Assembly (NCBI GenBank): GCA_047967505.1
Contig: CM106539.1
Source: Dipteris shenzhenensis
Taxonomy: Eukaryota; Polypodiophyta; Polypodiopsida; Gleicheniales
Reading direction: 5' to 3' (one strand)
Length of the DNA: 64,000 bases
In this document: in pieces, positions 55,100-64,000 of the stretch
Numbering within the stretch: position 1 is the first letter of the stretch
Layout of the letters: each line of letters opens with the position of its first letter
Made by a program: the position numbers and the translations under genes
The notes under the pieces: model-generated
The model's input: the letters and a program-made list of their open reading frames with translations, nothing else
What the model was told of the DNA's origin: nothing
The model's database searches: none

Positions 55100-56063
55100 T
55101 CATGAAAAGTTCTTCTTCCAAAGAGTATACAAAGTATGAGAAGAAGCTACGGCATCCCCTCTTTGCCTTTGCTTTTCTGCAATAGAGTCAAATACTTCGA
55201 GCTTTGTCAAGCCCATTGGAAGGTGCATTTCAGTGATCGCGTCACCGTTAGGGAGTTTGGTAGATATATGGGGTTGAGGTAAAGCACTTTCATGTATGAA
55301 GTCTTGCAAAATTGCTGCTGCCCTGACAGTTGAGATTCTTGATTTGGATCTTCCTCTATTACCATGAATGCTAAATTTGTTGCCGCCCTTTGCCTTGGTG
55401 ACTAAATCCCAATATGTACCATGGGATAATCCAGTAATATTGCGATATGCCTTATTGCAAATCCTTTTTCCATTTACAAGAGGTTTTACCTTTTGTCTTG
55501 AACTTAGCCTTTTATTGCCATTCTGAAGAAAGCAAGAGAGACTTGTGAGAAGGTATTCATTTCTTTCGCTTCCTCTTCTTTGTCACACGTGTCCTCTACA
55601 TTCCCTGATGTCTGCAAGATCAATGAAGCGCATACATCTTCGCTTGCAACATAGATATCTCAATGCATTTAACATGTTCTCCTCCTTCATTACTCTCTTC
55701 CTCTTTGGTTGCTTTTGTGGATCTGCCTGGATTCGCTTTGTCTTCATGCATATGTATGACCGTTTTCGTTCCTCGTGCACATTATTATCTGTATTTATGC
55801 ACTTCTTCTCCTCACATTTGTTTGTAACCAAGCATCCATGATTGGTCGTTGCATCCTTGTCCATATCACAATCAAAGTTAAATATTGAATAATCATCTGT
55901 TGATCTCATCCTCATTTTTAACATACTCTTAGGACCATTCAATGAATTCAATATTCTACGAGAGTATTGAGAACCTTGAAACTCTTCCACTCTTGAGAGA
56001 ACATCACTCATTGGGACATCTTGCATGGCTTTCACAAATCCACAAGCTTGATTGACACCAGGT
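55100..56063 (-). pseudogene. 3' part of a transposase-like gene split by copia-B
   Basis: Minus-strand frame continuing the 61526-62380 piece across copia-B. It contains a fourth MSDVLSRVEEF repeat, a basic KTKRIQADPQKQPKRKR stretch, then ALRYLCCKRRCMRFI with a CC-x3-C motif. An in-frame TGA at 55583 follows; the same frame then goes on with ERNEYLLTSL, NGKRICNKAYRNITGLSHGT, SIHGNRGRSKSR and TLYTLWKKNFS before a TAA. That order (CC-x3-C, a VCRKAF-like block, HGNRG, an xxWKxxF end) is one I recall from widespread uncharacterised, probably transposase-derived proteins. It would lack their C-terminal half. The assignment is tentative. Confidence 0.5.
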
Positions 56064-56361
56064 TGTAAAGACTAAGGGAGAGAGATAGGAGACTCAAGTT
56101 CAACTTTCTTCACAACACACAAAAGAGAGAGGACACAAGGTTGGAGGGTGAAGCCTTTCTTCACTTTTGCACACAACAACCATACAATAGAAGAGGGAAA
56201 TACCCTATATGTCAAACCCTAGAATACATGGTTCATATGTGAACCCAAACCAAAAACATACGTGGTAGTCTAACTACACCACGAGTACAACTAACATAGG
56301 CGGTGACATAAATGATAGTCATCCAGGAGATATATCGGGGGTAGAGCTTGATATCTCAACA
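56064..56361 (-). repeat. Copia-B 3' LTR
   Basis: 298 bp. The minus strand begins TGTTGAGATATCAAGC and ends CTTTACA. Differences from the 5' LTR: 'ttcAactt' versus 'ttcGctt'-type change and 'atacAtgg' versus 'atacGtgg'. Confidence 0.95.
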
Positions 56362-56975
56362 CTCCCCCTCAAGCTCAAATCCATCTCACGTACACCAAGC
56401 AAGCTCCTAAATTTGCGAAGCTTCTCGGTACCCAATGCCTTCGTAAAAATATCAGCCACCTGCTCCTCAGTGCTGACATAGACAAGATCAATCTCACCAG
56501 CTAGAACCTTCTCTCTCACAAAGTGATAATGCACCTCAATGTGCTTCGTTCTAGCATGATAAACTGGGTTATTAGCAAGCATGATGCTGCTAATGTTGTC
56601 ACAATGAATGACAACTGCTGCATGAATTGACTGTCCCATATCTGCAAGTAGCTTCCGTAACCAAGCTACCTCACATGTAGCCATTGCTGCACCCCTGTAC
56701 TCAGCCTCTGTGCTCGACAAGGCAATTGTCGGCTGCTTCTTGCTGCTCCAACTAATGGCACCACTCCCAAGGGAAAACATAAAACCACTAGTAGATCTCC
56801 TGTCTGAGACACTACCAGCCCAGTCAGCATCTGTGTATCCATGTACCTGTAATGCACACCCAGCTTCATAAAACAGTCCATAATGCAATGTGGACTTCAC
56901 ATACCGCAGTATGCGCCTAGCCGCATCCAAATGTGGCTTCCTTGGTGCCTGCATAAACTGACTCACCAGCCCCAC
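56319..56975 (-). pseudogene. Copia-B RNase H
   Basis: Reads GLVSQFMQAPRKPHLDAARR, GYTDADWAGSVSDRRSTSGF, LSSTEAEYRG and HARTKHIEVHYHFVREKV, the full copia RNase H end of pol. The frame runs on into the LTR. It is out of frame with the reverse transcriptase by a single-base change near 56980 (the TRPD block). Confidence 0.9.
56362..56372 (-). promoter_or_regulatory. Copia-B polypurine tract
   Basis: The minus strand reads TTGAGGGGGAG immediately before the 3' LTR. Confidence 0.85.
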
Positions 56976-58869
56976 AGCAATCTGGTCTGGTTATAGTCAT
57001 GTAAATCAAGCTACCTACTATGCGCCTGTACATAGTAATATCTTCAAGAAGCTCACCTGTCTCTGCATTGAGCTTCACATTCTGCTCCAATGGAACAGAG
57101 ATAGGCTTACAGCCTGTCATCCCATATTTGGACAGCATGTCCAAACCGTATTGCCTTTGCAACAGCCATATCCCACTCGGGGATCTAATAACCTCAATGC
57201 CCAAGAAGTAACGCAGCTCTCCCAAATCCTTCATCTCAAATTTCTGCTTCAACAGCAGCTTCACTTCATTAATGTCTGCATCACTATCACCTGTAATAAT
57301 CAAGTCATCAACATAGATGACTACAAGCACAATCCCTCTGTTTGTCCTTTTCACATAAAGTGAAAAATCTGAATTGGAAATCTGAAATCCAATAGTGACA
57401 AGATATTGCCCTATCTTGTCTGACCATGCCCTCGGCGCCTGTTTTAAGCCATACAAGGCTTTGCGCAACCTGCATACAAAATCGGGGTGTGAATTATCCT
57501 CATAACCTTCTGGCTGCATCATATAAACCTCTTCCTGCAAATCACCATGCAAGAAGGCATTTTTCACATCCATCTGATGCAAAGACCATCCCTTTGCAGC
57601 AGCCATAGCAATTACTGCTCTCACGGTTGCCATCCTTGCAACTGGGCTGAAAGTTTCCTCATAGTCAATTCCATATGTCTGCGCAAAACCTTTGGCAACC
57701 AATCTTGCCTTGTACCTGCTAACAGACCCATCAGCATTGTGCTTTACTTTGTAAACCCACTTGCAGCCAATAGCCTTCTTATCATGAGGCAAAGGCATCA
57801 AATCCCAAGTGTGGTTTGCATCCAAGGCAGCCATCTCTTCATCCATACCTGCTTCCCAATTTTTATGCCCTACTGCATCCTCAAAACATGTGGGCTCTGG
57901 CTCCTCTAGAACCTTGACCATATAAGCATAGTGATGTGCTGTATACCCATCATATCTCAGCCTGTCAACTGGATACTTAATACGAGTGGACCTCCGTACA
58001 ACTGGATCAGTTGCAGGAGTCTTTAAATCATGCCTGCTTTTCCTTGCACCAGGTGTAACAACAGAAGGAATCCCAAGTTCCTCATCAAGGCTCATTTCAG
58101 AGCCGCTTGACTCTCCATCAACATGAGAGCTACCAGCAGACACATCAAACACTGGAGCATGGTCTACTTTTTCTTTTCCCTTATGTGATACCTGCACAAC
58201 ACTATCAGGGCTGCCATGTGACGATTCACTAGATCTCAATCTCCCTGTCCATGCATTAGATTCACTAGTAGAGGACTCTCTGGGTCCACTCAAGGCTTGA
58301 GATTGCTGCTCTGCATTTATTGCAACATTCCCATTTCCTGCATCTGCATCTCCTACCATAACAGTTGGTGCATACCAGCTGCTCATTTCATCAAAAACAA
58401 CATCTCTGCTCACTTGCATTTTGCGGGTGGAAGGGTTATAACAGCGATACCCTTTCTGGTGCAGAGCATATCCAATAAAGATGCATTTTTCTGCCTTTGG
58501 ATCCAGCTTTGTTCTCTTCTCATCAGGAACATGAACATAAGCTATGCAACCAAATACCTTCAAGTGAGAAATATCTGGTTTTTGGCCTGTATACATTTCT
58601 TCAGGCGTCATGCCATGGACAGCTGCAGTGGGGGTTCTGTTCATAATATAAACAGCGGTTGCTACTGCTTCAGCCCAAAAATAATCAGGCATGTTTTTCT
58701 CATTTAGGATCGCGCGTCCTACTTCTACAATATGCCTGTTCTTCCTTTCTGCAACCCCATTCTGCTGAGGGGTAGACCTGCATGAGTACTTCCTTTGAAT
58801 TCCCTGTTCTTTCAGATATTCACAAAATTCTTCTGAAAAGTACTCTCCCCCTCCATCAGATCTTAGCAC
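56917..58869 (-). pseudogene. Copia-B integrase core and reverse transcriptase
   Basis: 650 codons: LRSDGGGEYFSEEF and [15 protein letters not shown] (integrase catalytic D and E), HLKVFGCIAYVHVP, then reverse transcriptase [51 protein letters not shown] and the catalytic VVIYVDDLIITG with both aspartates. Most of pol is uninterrupted here. A stop upstream (near 58870) separates it from the integrase N-terminus. Confidence 0.92.
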
Positions 58870-58893
58870 TTAAATATGCACACCTTTCTCTTT

Positions 58894-59601
58894 TTAGACC
58901 ATGGCCTTAAAAGCCTTGAAATGGCTGAACACTTCACTTTTGTGCTTCATAAAATAAATCCACACCTTCCTAGTGTAGTCATCAATAAACGTCACATAAT
59001 AATGGCATCCACCAATAGAAGCAGCTTTGGTTGTCCAAACATCTGAATGGATCACTTCCAAAGGTCTTCTACTCACCTTAGCATTTTTGGGAAATGCATG
59101 TCTGGCCTGCTTACCCATTTGGCATGCTTCACATACCTTTTGCATTCCCTCAACTCTGAATTTAGGCAGACCTGCAACAATGTTTTTCGTTTGCATAGAT
59201 TTCAGCCTTTGTATATTCACGTGCCCAATGCGTTTGTGCCATATCTCAATATCTGCAATGACACCTCTCCCATGCGCAAACATAGCAGCTTTCACCTCAG
59301 GCATATCAACATCCAAGGTGAACATTCTACCCATTTTGTTGCCTTTTGCAACCAAGCGGCACTTATTTTTCAAGTCCTCAACAAAGCATCCATCAGGATT
59401 AAATCTAACCTGTAGACCTTGCTCAACCATCTGGCCAACTGAAACCAGGTTCTTAGTGATTTTTGGAACATGAAGTACATCTACCAAGTACTTCGTTTTG
59501 CCATCCTGCATAGCCAATGGCACTTTACCAACCTGCGTCATCACCTGTTTCAACATAACCTGGCTTATCCAAATTTCTAACATCATGAAACCACTCACCA
59601 T
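58894..59601 (-). pseudogene. Copia-B GAG-pre-integrase and integrase N-terminus
   Basis: Reads VLHVPKITKNLVSVGQMVEQ, then IWHKRIGHVNIQRLKSM and CEACQMGKQ (zinc-binding H-H-C-C), then LEVIHSDVWTTKA and YYVTFIDDYTRKVWIYFMKH with the first catalytic aspartate. It overlaps the gag frame by a frameshift near 59540. Confidence 0.9.
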
Positions 59602-60649
59602 GACTGGTCATGTGGTTAGAGGCACCTGAATCAACATACCAAACATCATTGCAAGCTGCAGCATCTCCTGACATGGAGTTAACCATATGCTGCATCACAA
59701 AAAGGTGCTCATTTCTGTCGTCACCATGCCCACTTGATGATGCATAGTTGCTTTGCTGCAACTTCCCACTTTTGATGTCATTCTGCTTTTTATAGCATGT
59801 ATTCTCCTTGTGTCCAGGCTTTCCACAATAATAGCATTCTGTGCTGCTATTTACTTGCTGGTTCCTTTGCCATGAACCACGGCCTCTTTGGCTCCCCCTG
59901 CCTCTAGAACTACCACGTCCTCCTCCATAGGACTGGTTTTCCTGTTGTTGCTGTTGGTTCTGATTTCCTGCACGGCCACCAAAACGGCCTCTTCCTCTAC
60001 CCCTGCCTCTACCTGTATTCGAGTAGAAAGTAGTCTCTTGAGAAGTTGAGGTGGCTGAACCACCATTCCTTTGCTCTTCACTCAGCAAGAGAGCAATAAG
60101 TTCCTGAAAATCAGGAAATGTTTCACGGACTCCAATGGATGTCCGAAACTGTGCATAATCTTTCCCAAGACCATTCAAGGTCACGGACACTAAGTCCTCA
60201 TCATCAACAGGTGCTCCAATGGAGGCAAGAGAATCTGCAAGGCCTTTCACCTTCAAGGAATACTCATTTATATTCAGATTTTTCCTTTGCACATTGTGCA
60301 ACTCCTGCTTTAGCTGCATCTTTCGTGCTTTGGTATTTGTGCTATACAGCTTCACCAATGTATCCCATGCCTCCTTAGGCGTCTCTACATCCTGTATATG
60401 CACAATCATAGAATCTGAAATGCTAACAGACAGCCAATACAGGCATTTTCTGGCTTTTTCATGCCATTCTTTAAAGGCCTTCAATTCAGCAGGAGTGGGA
60501 GCAGCACCCAAAACTGGTTCTGCAGTTTCACCACTGATGTACTCCCAAACTCCCTTTCCCATAAGGAAGTTTGTCATCCTGAACTTCCATGCTTGGAAGT
60601 TGTTCTTGTCAAGCTTCTCACTGACAATGGTAGACAGATTCTCAGACAT
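59525..60649 (-). pseudogene. Copia-B gag and protease
   Basis: The start MSENLSTIVSEKLDKNNFQ at 60649 is preferred over the Met at 60670 because homology begins there. UBN2-type capsid (AWKFRMTNFLMGKGVWEYI, LNGLGKDYAQFRTSI), then a Gly-Arg-rich region (GRGRGRGRFGG, SRGRGSQRGRGSW) with a glutamine run, zinc knuckle CYYCGKPGHKENTC, and protease VWYVDSGASNHMTSHGEW. The frame ends at 59525 by frameshift. The RGG-rich segment is an RNA-binding type seen in many plant copia Gag proteins. Confidence 0.92.
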
Positions 60650-61211
60650 TTTACAAATCACGAATTGCAACAGTAACCTGTAAACACAGCAAATGCCTCA
60701 CAAGGGCAAATAGCAAAACTTCTGCAAAAAGCCTCACAGGGGCAGATCTGCAACACTGACGAAAGTGGTATTTCACCACACAGTCACTTCCTAATGACGA
60801 TTTTGCATCAACAGGCAACAGGCATGAATCTGCAACTCCCAATATCTCTGCACACAGGCATATGATGCAATTTCTGTGGCACCTTTCCACCGACTAGCCG
60901 CGCAGTGGTCGCACAGCGAAAAACAGGGCCTTTTTTTGAGTGCCTGCAAAGAACTTCCGCCTTCAAAACGGGCCCCGAAATAGCCTCAAATCAAAAAAAT
61001 AAAGTCACCAAGGGCTTTGCCCTTGCCCGCAGCATATATTGCGCTCTCGCCACACCGCAAAGGGCCTCTCAATCTGAAACAGTGCACTCCTGCACTTCTG
61101 GCTGTGCTACCTACAGAGATTTGCTCCCAAACTCGAAATAGGAAAGCAACACTGGTCCTCTTACCAGGACACCACAAACTTGGCTTGCTTTCTTGAGCTC
61201 CTTACCACGAA
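60650..61211 (-). other. Copia-B 5' leader
   Basis: About 0.56 kb between the primer site and gag with no convincing frame. Confidence 0.65.
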
Positions 61212-61227
61212 CAAGGCTCTGATACCA
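61212..61227 (-). promoter_or_regulatory. Copia-B primer-binding site (tRNA-iMet)
   Basis: The minus strand reads TGGTATCAGAGCCTTG directly next to the 5' LTR. Confidence 0.9.
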
Positions 61228-61525
61228 TGTAAAGACTAAGGGAGAGAGATAGGAGACTCAAGTTCAGCTTTCTTCACAACACACAAAAGAGAGAGGACAC
61301 AAGGTTGGAGGGTGAAGCCTTTCTTCACTTTTGCACACAACAACCATACAATAGAAGAGGGAAATACCCTATATGTCAAACCCTAGAATACGTGGTTCAT
61401 ATGTGAACCCAAACCAAAAACATACGTGGTAGTCTAACTACACCACGAGTACAACTAACATAGGCGGTGACATAAATGATAGTCATCCAGGAGATATATC
61501 GGGGGTAGAGCTTGATATCTCAACA
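61228..61525 (-). repeat. Copia-B 5' LTR
   Basis: 298 bp, followed on the + strand by the CAGGT target copy at 61526-61530. Confidence 0.95.
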
Positions 61526-62380
61526 CAGGTTTGTTAATATGCATGAACTCATCCACACTTGACAAGACATCGCTATTGAAACCTTTGCCCTTCTCACTGT
61601 GCAAGAATTCATCCACCCCAGATAAGGCTTCGCTTCTAAAATCATTTTGTTTCTCAGAACCAATGAACTCGTCCACTCCAGATAAGATGTCACTTCTATG
61701 ATTGAGTATATTGAAATCATCCACATTTGAAGTGATAGAGCCTGGCACATGGGCACGCTTTTTAGGTCCTTTGATATTGTAGTATACATTGTCTTTATCA
61801 TTGAAAACCACATGCCTCTTTCTCATGTTTAAAAATTGCATGCTCCATCTCATATTCTTGCCTACCTCATAGTAGGGATCACATAAGGATGTTATGTTAT
61901 CAACCATACCATCATCAGTGACTTTTAGAATCCTCATCTGTGCAAATGACCATTGCTCCACTTGTTCAAATCCCAATACTTCACCTTCTACTACAGTCTT
62001 ATTTGCAAATGATCTCATTTGTAAAATGTCCCCTATAGTAAAATCCAAGGTGGTGCACTTTGTATTCTTGATAATGTCTGTTGCATAAGTCTCATCTTTG
62101 TCCCATGCTATAAATGATTTGTTGGATGTATTGTAGGGCATAACATCTCCAAGTGTTTCCATATCTCCACATTTATACTTTAGCTCAACATGTGCGCTAA
62201 GAATCTTTGATACAGTAACTGCCACCTTATCTTTGCCAAGTCTTCGAATGTGGCAAACTGAATTGGGATCACTATCATGGATTGTAGCAAATGCAACTAC
62301 TCTTTTGCTACATAGAATCACATCCATCCCTGGAACAAAATCTATAGCCATCTCCTTTGTGAGAGTCCTTCGCAAGCAAG
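61526..62380 (-). pseudogene. 5' part of a transposase-like gene split by copia-B
   Basis: Minus-strand frame from a splice-acceptor-like CTGCAG (62381-62386) running into copia-B. The first ATG is near 62351 (MAIDFVPGMDVILC). Residues 1-95 (VVAFATIHDSDPNSVCHIRR, KDKVAVTVSKILSAHVELKY, LGDVMPYNTSNKSFIAWDKD) recall a domain in plant transposase-associated proteins (I believe DUF8039-like; not checked). Then come three 20-residue repeats of the form S[DE]xLSxVDEF at about 61530-61720. Removing copia-B plus one target copy joins it in frame to 55100-56058. Upstream exons are missing; satellite begins 80 bp further right. Confidence 0.5.
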
Positions 62381-62386
62381 CTGCAG

Positions 62387-62465
62387 TAGCAACAATTACA
62401 TAAATATTAGTCTCTTTTTAATAATCTACTTATTTATTATAATTTTTAATTAGTACTTAATTTAT
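62387..62465. other. Junction between gene remnant and satellite
   Basis: AT-rich spacer containing 'ttattataatttttaattag'. Nothing else was recognised. Confidence 0.4.
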
Positions 62466-64000
62466 TGGTGGGAGAAGTTATCCGATCAAGTACTGATCAG
62501 ATGGACATGCCAAGTTATCCTTTGCATGGTCGATCGAGCATTAAATACTATTTTTGCTCTAGTGTCATGCACATCCGTAAAAAAACATGAGCCTACTAGG
62601 TATGTTATCCAATCAAGCACTAATGGGATGCGTGTGCCACTTTGCATGTAAGTCAATTCCACCTAGTTGAAGGTGTGTGCAAAGTATTGTGCCCATCAGA
62701 TATGCTTTGCATTGTCGATCAAGCATAAAACACCGTTTTTGCCTTAATGTCATGCACAACCATGAAAAAACACGGTCCTAAGTGTGTTAATCAAACAAGT
62801 ACTTATTGGATGGGGGCTCCACTTTTCACGCAAGTCCGTTTCAACTAGGTTGAGATGCGTGCAAAGTATTTTCACCATCGGATATGCTCTGCATGGTCGA
62901 TTATGCATTATACAACATTCTTTCCGTAGTGATATGCACATCTGCAAAAATACACGCCCTTAGGTATATTATGTAACCAAGTACTACTTATCGAATGGGT
63001 GTGCCTCTTTGACAAAATTTCAATACCACCTAGGTTAAGGCGTAGGAAAAGTATTGTTCCCATCGGATATGCTTTGCATGGTCAATCGAGCATTAAATAC
63101 TATTTTTGCTCGTGTCATGCACATCCGTAAAAAAAACACGCTGCTAGGTGTGTTATCCGATCAAGTACTTATGCGATGGGAATGCCACTTTGCATGTAAG
63201 ACAATTCCACCTGGTTGAAGCTGTGTACAAATTATTGTGCCCATCGGATATGCTTTGCATTGTCGATCAAGCAAAAAATACCGTTTTTGTCTTAGTGTCA
63301 TGCACAACCATATAAAAACACAGTCCTAAGTGTGTTAATCAAACAAGTACTTATCGGATGGGGGCTCCAGTTTGCACGCAAGTCTGTTTCAACTAGGTTG
63401 AGATGCATGCAAAGTATTGTCACCATCGGATATGCTCTGCATGGTCGATTACGCATTATACAACGTTTTTCCCATAGTCATATGCACATCCGCAAAAAAA
63501 CATGCCCTTAGGTATGTTATCTGACCAAGTACTTATCGGATGGGTGTGCCTCTTTGAGAAAATTTCAATACCACCTAGGTTAAGGTGTAGGAAAAGTATT
63601 TTGCCCATCGGATATGCTTTGCATGGTCGATTGAGCATTAAATATCATTTTTACCTTAGTGTCATGCACATCCATAAAAATACACGCTGCTAGGTGTGTT
63701 ATCCGATCAAGTACTTATGTAATGGGAATGTTACTCTGCATGTAAGTCAATTCCACCTAGTTGAAGGTGTGTGCAAAGTATTGTGCCCATCGGATATGCT
63801 TTGCCTTGTCGATCAAGCATAAAACATCGTTTTTGCCTTTGTGTCATGCACAACCATATAAAAACACGGCCGTAGGTGTGTTATTCAAATAAGTACTTAT
63901 TGGATGGGGGATCCACTTTGCATGCAAGTCTGTTTCAACTACTTTGAGGTGCGTGCAAAGTATTGTCACCATCGGATATGCTTTGCATGGTCGATCATGC
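62466..64000 (+). repeat. Satellite DNA, about 182-bp monomers in a trimeric higher-order repeat
   Basis: The landmark 'gatatgct[tc]tgc' starts at 62699, 62881, 63066, 63247, 63429, 63611, 63793 and 63975, a spacing of 181-185 bp. Three monomer types recur in order: A ('cattgtcgatcaagcataaa'), B ('ctctgcatggtcgattatgc' at most copies), C ('gcatggtcgatcgagcatta'-like). Same-type copies lie 545-548 bp apart and look more alike than neighbours do. The array begins with a truncated monomer near 62466 and runs off the window end. Confidence 0.93.

Larger units (their letters stand above)
56064..61525 (-). mobile_element. Copia-B: Ty1/copia LTR retrotransposon, complete ends
   Basis: A 5462-bp element, 298-bp LTRs at 56064-56361 and 61228-61525 differing at two positions by eye, TG...CA ends, target duplication CAGGT on both sides (56059-56063, 61526-61530). 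Primer site and polypurine tract are in place. Domains are in Ty1/copia order on the minus strand, broken by a frameshift near 59540, a stop near 58870 and a frameshift near 56975. It inserted into a reading frame that is restored when the element and one target copy are removed in silico. It is a different family from copia-A: different LTRs and gag, with an RGG-rich region. Confidence 0.96.

Noticed and set aside
62466-64000. Regularly spaced repeats as a CRISPR array
   Set aside because: The whole 182-bp unit repeats, not short repeats with unique spacers, and the DNA is a plant genome.
1-64000. tRNA or rRNA genes
   Set aside because: No tRNA-like or rRNA-like stretch was recognised by eye; a tRNAscan-SE run would be needed to exclude them.

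Overview
The window looks like nuclear DNA from a land plant with a large, repeat-laden genome. One conserved housekeeping gene, for 20S proteasome subunit alpha-2 (PAB1 type, 235 aa in 10 exons), is spread over 25.6 kb of + strand because its introns have filled with transposons. Intron 7 alone is 18.5 kb. The plastid atpF fragments near 41 kb look more like atpF of ferns, bryophytes or gymnosperms than of flowering plants. With the very long introns this hints at a non-angiosperm vascular plant, but the sequence does not prove it.

Layout. 1-3.8 kb: AT-rich repeats and a decayed Ty1/copia reverse transcriptase relic. 3.8-29.5 kb: the proteasome gene. Its intron 7 carries a badly decayed Ty3/gypsy element (initiator-Met primer site at 12.78 kb, gag-pol remains to about 17.9 kb) and a complete-ended Ty1/copia element on the minus strand (copia-A, 20259-26425, 192-bp LTRs, CCCCC target duplication). 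31.2-37.3 kb: a Helitron on the minus strand, encoding a Rep (HUH)-PIF1 helicase broken by one TGA. Immediately downstream on the same strand is a compact four-exon gene, apparently intact, for a 332-aa protein with a full GIY-YIG nuclease domain. 38.4-41.4 kb: a patchwork of gene and organelle debris (GH17 beta-1,3-glucanase fragment, GC-rich tract with small hairpins, scrambled plastid atpF). 41.7-42.4 kb: LINE reverse-transcriptase relic. 42.4-48.4 kb: no recognisable gene. 48.4-50.7 kb: tandem array of about 0.9-kb units with paired, mutually exclusive hairpins and CA runs. 51.6-53.6 kb: decayed gypsy gag/RT. 55.1-62.4 kb: a minus-strand transposase-like gene split by a second complete-ended copia element (copia-B, 56064-61525, 298-bp LTRs, CAGGT target duplication). 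62.5-64.0 kb: a satellite of about 182-bp monomers in a three-monomer higher-order repeat, running off the window edge.

The most interesting unit is the Helitron with its neighbour. The GIY-YIG gene was reconstructed by hand: all three introns are GT-AG, all phases agree, there is no internal stop, and every expected catalytic residue is present. The intron-containing GIY-YIG gene and the Rep-helicase lie 151 bp apart in the same orientation, inside a CpG-rich block unlike the AT-rich surroundings. A nuclease partnering a Helitron replicase, or a gene captured by it, is my inference.
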